Notes under the pieces: generated by a model
Told to the model about the DNA's origin: nothing
Databases searched by the model: none
What the model saw: the letters and a program-made list of their open reading frames with translations, nothing else
From: Candidatus Uabimicrobium amorphum
Lineage (GTDB): Bacteria; Planctomycetota; Uabimicrobiia; Uabimicrobiales; Uabimicrobiaceae
Direction: 5' to 3'
Assembly: GCF_009002475.1 (NCBI RefSeq)
Contig: NZ_AP019860.1
Coordinates: forward strand, 5,842,501-5,906,500
Length of the DNA stretch: 64,000 bases
Translations under genes and position numbers: made by a program
Part shown: positions 1 to 8,800 of the stretch, in pieces
Layout of the letters: each line of letters begins with the position of its first letter
Numbering within the stretch: the stretch's first letter is position 1

Positions 1-530
1 CCGTTGACAATGTTATTCGCAGGAATGATGATTGTACTTTTGTCTGAGGGCACTACGGTGGTAAATTCTCCACGATTTTGTGGATGATTTTTACTTAAAG
101 TTTCATACGTGGCTTCAAGAAGTGTTGCGTTGGTGCGGGTCCATCCCATCGAATAACTATGGTCTTTGCGCATGGACAGTTGCGTAATGGTGGCCAATTG
201 TGGAATTTGCGCCGTACGATGGAAGAATACTTCTCCCTTTGCACTTTTGGCGATCACTTTAACGAGACTGCCTCCTTGAACATCGTGGAGTTTCGCGGTG
301 TACATGCCGTGTTGTTCTTGATATACAAGTTGTATATCATTTACCGTGACACTTGCCTCTTTGATATCATCGCCATCATGGGAAACGTTTGCCCATACAA
401 AAGAACCCTCATTGCTATACGAGATGCCACCTTGGAATTGATAGTCTTCCATTTTCTCTGCTGTTAAAGAAATCAGCGTACATAAACAGATGGCAAAGAT
501 GATACTTTTTTTTGTAGATGTAAAAAGCAT
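1..530 (-). CDS. Secreted protein of unknown function (C-terminus outside window)
   Basis: On the minus strand an open frame runs from an ATG at 528-530 off the left edge, giving 176 residues without a stop. An AAGGAG Shine-Dalgarno sits just upstream of the ATG. Residues 1-24 (MLFTSTKKSIIFAICLCTLI...) form a typical signal peptide ending near LTA-EK. The visible mature part is rich in Thr, Val and Ser and looks beta-stranded, perhaps an Ig- or carboxypeptidase-regulatory-like fold, but I do not recognise a family. It is divergent from the next gene at 758. The reading frame and start are well supported; the function is unknown. Confidence 0.75.
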   Translation of the reverse strand, partial: MLFTSTKKSIIFAICLCTLISLTAEKMEDYQFQGGISYSNEGSFVWANVSHDGDDIKEASVTVNDIQLVYQEQHGMYTAKLHDVQGGSLVKVIAKSAKGEVFFHRTAQIPQLATITQLSMRKDHSYSMGWTRTNATLLEATYETLSKNHPQNRGEFTTVVPSDKSTIIIPANNIVN

Positions 531-757
531 TGTATTTCTCCTTATTTGTGGAGGATTGGATATTTTTTATTGTTTTACGCTTTACCTCTTTTTCTCCAAG
601 GCATTTATCGCAATTTATTTATGATAACAACTTTTTACTGTGGTCTGCGAAATAAAATTTTGATTTCCTATGTCACCTTTTTTTTCGGTAAGGCCAATAC
701 ATATATAGAAGCAGTGTTGTGTAATGAAATAACGAATTTAACGATGAGGAGATAAAA

Positions 758-1810
758 ATGCGACTATTCTTTTTCTGTATATGTACTTTTATATTTTCGA
801 GCGTTATCGTGGCGGACAATGAAAATTGTACACCGCAACAACATAATGGTAAGCCGCATATAATTGTAACCCATATTTATGCAAGAGACTTTCTTTACGA
901 GGAAAAGAATGTGGATTGGGAAAGTGAAATTCGCGCACTATCGAGTGTTAAACGAGTTCATCGGCGTTATGGTACTTCGATATTTGATGGGGCAAGAGGC
1001 GTCGGCATCTCTGCAGAAGAAGGTATTTCTTGGCCAGACATCAGAGGACATCGTGTACGGTTTCTAACCAAAAAACAGCTGAATTCTCCTGTGGATGAGA
1101 TCGGAATCATTGTTTCTTTTAGTTTCCTAAAAAGTCGGCGTTATTTACCCTACGATGCAAATTTACATGAAAAAGACACTTGGGAAAATGTGCTATTACC
1201 TTCGAAAATTGACCTTGAGGTGGATTCTTGGCATGGTAAGAGTACAATACCTGTACCTGTGATCGGTGTCGTTGCGGATGAATTTCTACCAAAGCCGTAC
1301 GTCATTACTTGCGGTTTTCTGGAAATTTTACGAAATTGGCGTTCTGAGTTTTTGTACATGTTGAAAAATCGTAAAAATGAACCATTGGTCTTGCCGCCCG
1401 CACAAAGCATTTATTATACCTTGACCGAATCGCAACGTATGTGGTTACAAGACAATGAAAAAGTGGTGGAGCAAATAGAGGAGAAACTCTCTATTCCGGT
1501 TTTTGTAGATTTTTGGGACAATGGAGAAGCAATACAATGTCGTTTGGTGATTGAACCTGAAGAGGAAATTTCTCGAAAAAAAGTGAAAGAAATAGATGAA
1601 CATTTGCGTTCATACACAGAGTTACGAGATTTACCAGAAGCTATGGTTGACTTTATCCCCGTATGGAAATGGGAAAATGTTGAATTTTATCGCAAATACG
1701 ACGCGGATCATTTCGCTATTTATTTGAAAAATAATGACCAAAATGTCCTCCAAGAATTAAAAAAAATAGGATTGAAAATCATTTGGTTTCGCAATGATAC
1801 ACGATACTAA
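758..1810 (+). CDS. Secreted hypothetical protein
   Basis: This 350-residue protein starts at an ATG preceded by a strong GAGGAG site. Residues 1-19 (MRLFFFCICTFIFSSVIVA) are a signal peptide, so it is probably exported. The mature part is mixed alpha/beta and charged, with no motif I recognise. It lies alone between the divergent gene at 1-530 and the membrane protein at 1945, with about 130 bases of AT-rich sequence on the 3' side. The 227-base gap upstream (531-757) holds no convincing gene and presumably carries the promoters of both divergent genes. Function unknown. Confidence 0.8.
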   Translation: MRLFFFCICTFIFSSVIVADNENCTPQQHNGKPHIIVTHIYARDFLYEEKNVDWESEIRALSSVKRVHRRYGTSIFDGARGVGISAEEGISWPDIRGHRVRFLTKKQLNSPVDEIGIIVSFSFLKSRRYLPYDANLHEKDTWENVLLPSKIDLEVDSWHGKSTIPVPVIGVVADEFLPKPYVITCGFLEILRNWRSEFLYMLKNRKNEPLVLPPAQSIYYTLTESQRMWLQDNEKVVEQIEEKLSIPVFVDFWDNGEAIQCRLVIEPEEEISRKKVKEIDEHLRSYTELRDLPEAMVDFIPVWKWENVEFYRKYDADHFAIYLKNNDQNVLQELKKIGLKIIWFRNDTRY

Positions 1811-1944
1811 GGTCTGAATATATTTTATACGGTATATGAAAAATAGAACGAGTCCTTGCTGAAAAAGTTCCAGTAGTTTAGTATGTCTGTTTTAAACTCT
1901 ATTCGCAATACCGTCTAAATTTAGAAAGTTCGAGGTGAGGAACA

Positions 1945-3762
1945 TTGTTGCATATACTATCGATCTCTTTTATTTGTTTAACGGCCATTCAAATTACCCG
2001 TGCGTGGTTTCCTCTGTTATATTCTTTCGCAGAAAAAATTGGCTTTTATAACATACCTGTGTTTGTACTCGTTGTGTCGTGTATACCGATTTTAGGTTTA
2101 CTGCTAAAGCGATTTCATTCCTATGGAATAGTGATTGTCGGCTCATATCTCGCGTTGCTACGCGTTATAATTCAATTGTTTGCGATGAATTTTTGGATTA
2201 TGTTTGTCGGTATCAGCTTGTTTCTAGTGGTACTTCCCCTTGCGGTGATTGACATACGCAAAAGCACGCGTGCAAATGATTTTGTATGTGGTTTACTTTT
2301 TGCCATGGCGATAGACACAACGCTGCAAACATTTCACCATACTTGGGACTATATTTGGCAGCGTGACTATTTTTCATTTGCGCTTACCGTTATTATTGCA
2401 TTGATCACTGTATATTGTGTATGGAAGCGTAAAAAACAACCACAGCAAGATGAGCTACTTGTGATTCCGTGGTGGATTTCTTGTTATTTGGCGATACAGA
2501 CCGTTTTATTGCATAATATCGCATTTGTCGCTGCGTCGGCACAGTGTTCTATATTTGTAGCAAGTGTCGTTATTATCGCTGCGGATATTGTGGCGATAGG
2601 TAGTTTATTTTTTCCGGTAAAAATATCACTGCGTGTGCCTGTAGTAGCGATTATCGTATACAGTATACATTGTCTATTTACAGGACAATTTATTTTCCCG
2701 GCGTTATTTGCCGCGCAACTAGCGTTGAATTTTTTATTGCGTATGTATTTGCAGCCCGTTGCAGCACACCAAGAAAACAACTACGCCTCTTATGTTTCCA
2801 CATTGGTCGTATGCACACTATATGCTTTGACTATTTTACTATATCAATTGCATTACGAGTCACCATTACCTTTTTCAAATATTTGGCTTTTTATTGCACC
2901 GTTTGTCGCTGTTGTTGTAATTTCCATGGACAATTCACAAAAATATACCAACGAAAAGCCTCCTTTGGCAGCGATAGGTGCGATGATCGTGGCGATTATT
3001 TCTGTGGCTATTTTTGGTAGTCTGCAACCTCAAATCACAGAAAACGTTTCGGAAAAAGCACAGTTTAAGATGGTGTGTTATAACATTCACGAAGCAGTAA
3101 ATGCCCGAGGAGTACTTGATCCCGAAACAATTGCGCAGATTATGGAACAGAATCAGGTACACGCCGTTCTTTTGCAGGAAGTGGGGCGTGGTTGGCCGAT
3201 TTCGGGAATGATTGATTTGGCCCACTGGTTTCAAAATCGCTTGCGAATGAAATTGGTATATGCTCCGGCGGCAAGTGTGAAGTTTGGTAATGCGATTTTG
3301 ACAAACTTGAAAATAACAGAAAAAGGTCATAAAATGCTGCCGCAAGGAACAGGATCTATGGGGCGCAGTTATGTCTATGTGCGTTTGCAACTGGGAAAAG
3401 AACTTGTTTACGTGGTGAATACCCATTTACAGCACAAAAAGAAAAATACCTTGGTGCGCATTCAACAAATTAACGAGCTTTTGAACAATTGGAACCTTAC
3501 ACCGCACACGATTATTGCCGGGGATTTAAACTCTCAGCCCAACGGGGAAGAAATGAAGTTGTTTTCAAAAGATAGATGGGTTAGCGCCCAAGATATCACC
3601 AAATACGACTATCCTTTTACTTTTCAAAAAGGCAAAGGGTCAGAGAAACGCATAGATTGGATTTTAGGTAGTAAAGATTTGAGTTTTCACGATTTTTACA
3701 TTATAAAAAGCGACGCTTCCGATCATTTGCCATTGTTCACTTCGGTAAAAGTGAAAAAATAA
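1945..3762 (+). CDS. Polytopic membrane protein with C-terminal endonuclease/exonuclease/phosphatase domain
   Basis: This is a 605-residue protein. About the first 360 residues form a series of hydrophobic segments (roughly ten transmembrane helices). The last 230 are an EEP-superfamily domain: it begins FKMVCYNIHEA, has the LLQEVGRG glutamate motif and the AGDLNSQPNG motif, and ends with SDHLPL, the catalytic Asp-His pair. These metal-dependent phosphodiesterases act on DNA, lipids or inositol phosphates; the membrane fusion favours a lipid or extracytoplasmic substrate, which is inference. The start is a TTG at 1945, chosen because GAGGTGAGG lies five bases upstream; a second TTG follows at once. 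Confidence 0.8.
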   Translation: MLHILSISFICLTAIQITRAWFPLLYSFAEKIGFYNIPVFVLVVSCIPILGLLLKRFHSYGIVIVGSYLALLRVIIQLFAMNFWIMFVGISLFLVVLPLAVIDIRKSTRANDFVCGLLFAMAIDTTLQTFHHTWDYIWQRDYFSFALTVIIALITVYCVWKRKKQPQQDELLVIPWWISCYLAIQTVLLHNIAFVAASAQCSIFVASVVIIAADIVAIGSLFFPVKISLRVPVVAIIVYSIHCLFTGQFIFPALFAAQLALNFLLRMYLQPVAAHQENNYASYVSTLVVCTLYALTILLYQLHYESPLPFSNIWLFIAPFVAVVVISMDNSQKYTNEKPPLAAIGAMIVAIISVAIFGSLQPQITENVSEKAQFKMVCYNIHEAVNARGVLDPETIAQIMEQNQVHAVLLQEVGRGWPISGMIDLAHWFQNRLRMKLVYAPAASVKFGNAILTNLKITEKGHKMLPQGTGSMGRSYVYVRLQLGKELVYVVNTHLQHKKKNTLVRIQQINELLNNWNLTPHTIIAGDLNSQPNGEEMKLFSKDRWVSAQDITKYDYPFTFQKGKGSEKRIDWILGSKDLSFHDFYIIKSDASDHLPLFTSVKVKK

Positions 3763-3874
3763 AACATTTTGCGAAAAATTTTATTTCATCACGTAAAAAT
3801 GTATCAAATATCCCAAGAAATGGTCGATAATAACTACAATGGACATATTGATATTTCTTTGGGAGATATTGAAC

Positions 3875-4441
3875 ATGAATATAGGTGGTAATTTTAACCA
3901 TGGCATTGAAATACCACGTTCTCCACCAAAGCAAACTTCTTTATCAGACCTGAAAGAAGAAACTGGTAAGTTAGCCTCTGAGAAGAAACTGGAAATGAAG
4001 CCTATTTCTGAAATGAATATGTCTGAGAAGAGAAAGCTAGAAAAACTAAAGTTACGAGACCAAGAAGTTCGCACCCATGAACAAGCACACGTTGCTGCGG
4101 GTGGGAAGTATATAAAGAGTGCGATCCACTACGATTATCAAGTTGGTCCCGACGGACGAAAATATGCCGTGGGGGGGAACGTGAAAATCGATTCACAACC
4201 TGTTCCGAATCAACCACAAGAGACGATCGCGAAAATGCAAGTGGTCAGAAAAGCGGCCCTTGCTCCTGCACAACCTTCCTCCGCTGACCACCAAGTTGCC
4301 CAAAAGGCTTCTTCCGAAGAGGCAAAAGCGCGCCAAGAGTTGGCTCAAAAAAAGTTAGAGGAGCAGGCAACAGAGAAGTACAGTTTTCATCAGCAGCAAG
4401 GGGAAAGCGACTCACAAGATAACTTCAGTATCGTGGTATAA
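3875..4441 (+). CDS. SprA-related putative metalloprotease
   Basis: The 188-residue product starts at the ATG at 3875, with GGGAG upstream; an in-frame codon at 3839 is possible but lacks a ribosome site. Residues 60-80 carry RTHEQAHVAAGGKY, an HExxH zinc-type motif (H68, E69, H72), followed by a Tyr/Gly-rich stretch (YQVGPDGRKYAVGG). This pattern belongs to the SprA-related family, annotated as putative metalloproteases. The N-terminal 60 residues are charged and disordered, and the C-terminus is rich in Ala, Gln and Glu. There is no signal peptide. Peptidase activity is a family prediction only. A clear terminator follows at 4453. Confidence 0.75.
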   Translation: MNIGGNFNHGIEIPRSPPKQTSLSDLKEETGKLASEKKLEMKPISEMNMSEKRKLEKLKLRDQEVRTHEQAHVAAGGKYIKSAIHYDYQVGPDGRKYAVGGNVKIDSQPVPNQPQETIAKMQVVRKAALAPAQPSSADHQVAQKASSEEAKARQELAQKKLEEQATEKYSFHQQQGESDSQDNFSIVV

Positions 4442-4452
4442 GTTTTTAAATA

Positions 4453-4490
4453 CAAGAAAAGGTGCAAGCACCTTTTCTTTTTATTTTTTC
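4453..4490 (+). terminator. Rho-independent terminator of the SprA-like gene
   Basis: AAGAAAAGGTG and CACCTTTTCTT form an 11-bp stem around a tiny AAG loop, followed by a T-rich run. It begins 12 bases after the stop codon at 4441. Confidence 0.85.
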
Positions 4491-4604
4491 TCATTCGACA
4501 AAATATAATTTGCATTGTAGTATATATGTGTCAATATTTCATTGACGTGTTAATTATAGTCTTCTTTTTTGCTTCTGACTACAAATCGATTGAGAGAAAA
4601 TACT

Positions 4605-5246
4605 ATGAGTAAGAGAAAAAAAAGCGTTTTAGTGTTGTTGTTTTTTGGAGTGGCAATGTGGATGTTTGGGTGTACAAGTTATGAAAGACCGAATTACAAA
4701 GTAATACAAACGTATGACCACTTTGAATTACGCCACTATCCCGCCCATATCGTTGCTGAAACACAAGTGAACGCAAGTTTTGACAAAGCAGGTAACAAAG
4801 CCTTCCGACGTCTTGCCGGTTTTATATCGGGAGCGAATAGTAAGCAGCAGAAAATAGCAATGACGGCTCCTGTAAATCAACAAGCATCTGAAGGGGAGAC
4901 AATCGCAATGACGGCCCCTGTCAATCAAATAAATATCGCAAAAGATAAATACATGATTGAATTTATTATGCCGCAAAAATACACAATGGAGACCATACCG
5001 CAACCAACGAATCCAAAAGTAAAAATTCGTCAAATTCCGGCGAAAATTATGGCGGTGCGTAAGTATAAAGGGAGTTGGAGTCAGGTAAAATACAATAAAA
5101 ACAAAGAGATGCTCCTGACAAATGTCCAACAAGCTAAGTTAGAAGCAAATGGCAATCCTATTTTTGCGCGTTACAATTCACCGTTTACCATATGGTTTTT
5201 GAGGGAGAATGAGGTTTTAGTTGAAATAAAAAATGCCGCAAGGTAG
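4605..5246 (+). CDS. SOUL-family heme-binding lipoprotein
   Basis: The 213-residue protein begins with a lipoprotein signal (MSKRKKSVLV...FGVAMWMFGC) whose cysteine near residue 23 would be lipidated. The mature domain matches the SOUL heme-binding family: YKVIQTYDHFELRHYPAHIVAET, then two copies of IAMTAPVNQ, and the FIMPQKYTMETIPQP segment. Members bind heme or tetrapyrroles; the ligand and role here are unknown. The ATG at 4605 is preferred over an upstream TTG at 4569 because it places the signal peptide correctly and follows GAGAG. The second IAMTAPVNQ copy is common in bacterial members. Confidence 0.85.
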   Translation: MSKRKKSVLVLLFFGVAMWMFGCTSYERPNYKVIQTYDHFELRHYPAHIVAETQVNASFDKAGNKAFRRLAGFISGANSKQQKIAMTAPVNQQASEGETIAMTAPVNQINIAKDKYMIEFIMPQKYTMETIPQPTNPKVKIRQIPAKIMAVRKYKGSWSQVKYNKNKEMLLTNVQQAKLEANGNPIFARYNSPFTIWFLRENEVLVEIKNAAR

Positions 5247-5251
5247 CGTGG

Positions 5252-5273
5252 ATGACCGTGATATCACGGTCAT
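5252..5273. repeat. Perfect 22-bp palindrome between convergent genes
   Basis: ATGACCGTGAT is followed directly by its reverse complement ATCACGGTCAT. It lies 5 bases after the SOUL gene stop and 40 bases before the end of the convergent fascin-like gene. It may be a shared terminator hairpin, although there is no T-tract, or a protein-binding site. Confidence 0.6.
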
Positions 5274-5313
5274 GCCTAACAAAGAACCGTCTCTGGCAAT
5301 GTCTTTGCAAAAT

Positions 5314-5748
5314 TTATTTGAGTATTTTCCATTTGGCCCCCTCACTCATTTTTTTACTGCGAGCGTCGACTTTACCGCCACCGTTATTTTTTGCCTGAAG
5401 ATAATAACCTTTACTTGTTTTAAACGTAAAGTAACCACCGCCAACCGATTGTCTGCGCCACTTTTGCGATAAACCTATTTTTCTATGGCGCGCGTCGACC
5501 TTACCACCACCACTGTTTTTTGCACTGAGGTAGAACCCGCCACTACTTTTAATCGCATATGAACCGTCTTCTTGTGGGATTAGCTGCCATTCTTCCCATT
5601 CACCTCTCTTTTTTGCTTTTGCATCTACTTTTCCCCCACCACCGTACTCTGCGCGGAGGTAATATCCACTGCCGGTGTAAATTGCATCGCAAAAACCGTA
5701 AGAACAAACGACAAATAATGCCATAACAACAACATATATTTTATTCAT
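5314..5748 (-). CDS. Secreted fascin-like beta-trefoil protein
   Basis: About 144 residues: a signal peptide (MNKIYVVVMALFVVCSYGFCDA) followed by three similar repeats of about 40 residues. Each contains a GxYL(R/S/Q)A(E/K) strand and a GGGGKVDA-type turn, and the repeats end in W-x-W or KW positions. This is the pattern of a fascin/actin-crosslinking-type beta-trefoil, a fold used for actin, carbohydrate or protein binding. The ligand cannot be deduced. The start could be the ATG at 5766, adding six residues. I prefer 5748 because the signal peptide then begins with MNK and a GGAG lies upstream, though at long spacing. Confidence 0.75.
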   Translation of the reverse strand: MNKIYVVVMALFVVCSYGFCDAIYTGSGYYLRAEYGGGGKVDAKAKKRGEWEEWQLIPQEDGSYAIKSSGGFYLSAKNSGGGKVDARHRKIGLSQKWRRQSVGGGYFTFKTSKGYYLQAKNNGGGKVDARSKKMSEGAKWKILK

Positions 5749-5858
5749 TTTTGTTTGTGACTCCATTCTATTGTGATCGCTATACAGTAACGGTATATAA
5801 TGATTACTGATATATTTACGTTACAAATACAAGTTTAATATTTCTAACGACTCTATTA

Positions 5859-8800
5859 TTATTTATCTAAAAAATCGACTTTAAGCGGTTGCCAAAGGCG
5901 TTGTTGATAAACATAGGGCTCCAGTTCCATATTTTGGTTCACTTGTAACCCAAACAATCGCTTCGTTAATTCCTGCGGTGTTTTTTGCAGAGTACTATAG
6001 AACGAATCCCTCTTATCGTTCCCCATGGAATCAAACCACGGTAATGTTTTGTTCTTTTCTATATTCCACAGTCTAACGGATTGATCCCATGAACCTGAGC
6101 CGAGGATCTTGCCGTTGGGGCTAAAGGCTACTGAATTGACGCTTTGTGAATGTCCTACCAATTTAGAGAATTCTTTGCCGGTTGTCACGTTCCATAGCCG
6201 AATTGTCTTATCCCAAGATCCCGAGGCAAGAGTGTTGCCATCTGGACTGAATGCGATAGACAGGACGTAACTTGTATGACCGGTAAGTATAGAGACCAAC
6301 TTTCCCGTGGCAATTTCCCATAATCTTATGGTATTGTCGTTAGCCCCCGAGGCGAGAAGTTTACCATTTGGATGGAACACCAAACAGGAAATATCATCGG
6401 TGTGTCCATGTAGCGTCATGATTTCTTTGCCGGTGGTAATATTCCATATTCGTATAGCACCATCCCAAGAAGAGGCAATCATTTTGTTTTGTGGACTAAA
6501 CGCTATCGAGCGAATATTGCGCGAATAACCATTGAGCATGAGCAACTCTTTGCCTGTTGTCGTGTCCCACAGTCTTACGGTATTGTCCCATGATCCCGAT
6601 GCCACTATTTGTCCATCACGACTAAAAATAACGGATTTTATTGGTTCGTTGTGCCCATTGCAACGAATGAGTTCTTTGCCTTTATCAACATCCCATAGTC
6701 TCACACTACAGTCTTGGTATTCTTCGTTGTCGTCGTCGTATATTCCCGCACCAGAAGCGAGTATTTTACCGCTGTGACTAAATGCTAGTGAGTGAACTTT
6801 GCCGGTGTGGCCGACAAAATTTGCCACATTTTTCCCTGTCGTTGTATCCCATAAGGCAATTTTGCCATCCCACGATCCACTAGCAATTATTTTGCTATCG
6901 GAATGAAAGGCGACGGTATTTACTTTGTGTGGAGACGGTGTTATTCGCAAAAAACTATTTGTGATGTTTACATCCCAGACCTTTAAAGATTGGTCTCCTG
7001 AGCCAGAAGCAAGTCGACTACCATTAGGGCTAAATGCCACTGTGTAAACAACATCACTGTGCCCGGTAATTTTGGAAATTTGTTTGCCCGTTTGTATATT
7101 CCACAATCTAACGGTATTGTCGTACGAACCAGAGGCAAGAATTTGACCACCTGGGTGAAAGGCCACGGAATAAACGGTGTAGTCATGACCGACAAAATGG
7201 GCGATTTCTTTACGGGTTTCGCACTCCCATAACTTTATCGCGCAATCATTTCCATATTCGTCACCAGAGCTAGATGCAAGCATTTTACTATTTGGACTGA
7301 ATGCCACAGAGTAGACTTTACCTGTATGTGCCGTAAACACAGATAGCTGTTTTCCGGTAATAGAGTCCCATAATCGCACTGTTTTGTCACTGGAAGCAGA
7401 GGCAAAGAATTTACCATCATTACTAAAAGCGACAGCGTTGACGGTATCACTGTGGCCTTGGAGATGCAAAAGTTCTTCGCCTGTTTCTACCTCCCAAAGT
7501 TTTATGGTGTGATCTTCTGAACCAGAAGCCAAAGTCTTGCCATCGTGGCCAAACGCAATCGCGTGTATTGTTGCGTTGTGTGCGGTTATTTGCGATAGCT
7601 GTTGCCCAGTGGTTGTATTCCAAAATTTTATGGTGCGGTCTTCCGAAGCGGAGGCGAGAATGTTATGACGGCTAAACGCTACCGCATTTACCGCAGCATC
7701 GTGTCCTTTTAGATGGAAAAGTTTCTTGCCGGTTTTGGTGTCCCATAATTTTACTGTGTGATCTCGGGAAGCAGAAGCTAGAATCTCTCCGTCATGACTG
7801 AACGCTGTGGAGTGTATTGCCGCAGTGTGTCCTGCTATTTGCGATAATTCTTTTCCCGAGACGGTATTCCATAATCTTATGGTGTGGTCTTCAGAAGCTG
7901 AGGCTAGGATTTGGTCGTTGTGGCTAAACGCGATGGCGTTCACTGTCGCGGTATGTCCTGTGAGAGATAGGAACGACTTTCGTGTTTGAAGATCCCATAA
8001 TTTGATGGTGTGATCTCGAGAAGCAGAAGCTAGAATTTCGCCATCATGGTTAAACTTAATAGAGTTTATGGCATCGCTATGCGCTACGATTTTTGATAAC
8101 TCTTGTCCGGAGGTAGTATCCCACAATCTTATTGTCTGGTCTTCGGAAGCGGAAGCTAGGATTTTGCTACCTTTCGCAAACGCTATGGAAGTTACCATAT
8201 CGCTATGTCCTTTAAGTTGCAAAATTTCTTTACCCGTTTGTATATTCCACAACTTGACTGTTTTATCACTCGAAGCCGTGGCTAAGATTTTATTGTTATG
8301 GTGAAACGCCGCAGAATTTATTGTGTCGGCGTGTTGTATGTGAGACAGTTGTTTTCCTGTATTTATGTTCCATAGTCTAGCGGTGTTGTTACCAGAGCTA
8401 GAAAATATTGTGTTGCCATCTTCACTAAATACAACGTGTTTTACCGGCATTTTATGTTTCGTAAAACGCAAAACTTCACGACCGGTTTTTACATTCCACA
8501 GTTTTACCTGACAATCGCGATATTCTTCCTGTTCTTCATCAAATTCTCCCATGCCGCAAGCGAGTATCGTACCGTCTGCGCTAAAGGCTATTGTCAAAGC
8601 GTTGCGCATATATTTTTTAAATTGCGCAACTTCTTTGCCGGTTTTCACATTCCACAGTTGTAATTTGTTGTCATCGTAAATCGAGACAATCGCCTGATCA
8701 TCGTGTGTAAATGTCAGGGAGCCTGGAGAACCAGAATGACCGTAGCTTGGAGAGTGCCAAACTTCTTTTCTCTGTTGTAAAGCGAGTTTGACAAATGCGC

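Noticed and set aside
159..467. 102-residue plus-strand frame at the left edge
   Set aside because: The minus strand carries a longer open frame with a signal peptide and AAGGAG ribosome site.
2935..3426. 163-residue minus-strand frame
   Set aside because: It is antisense to the EEP domain, which contains conserved catalytic motifs.
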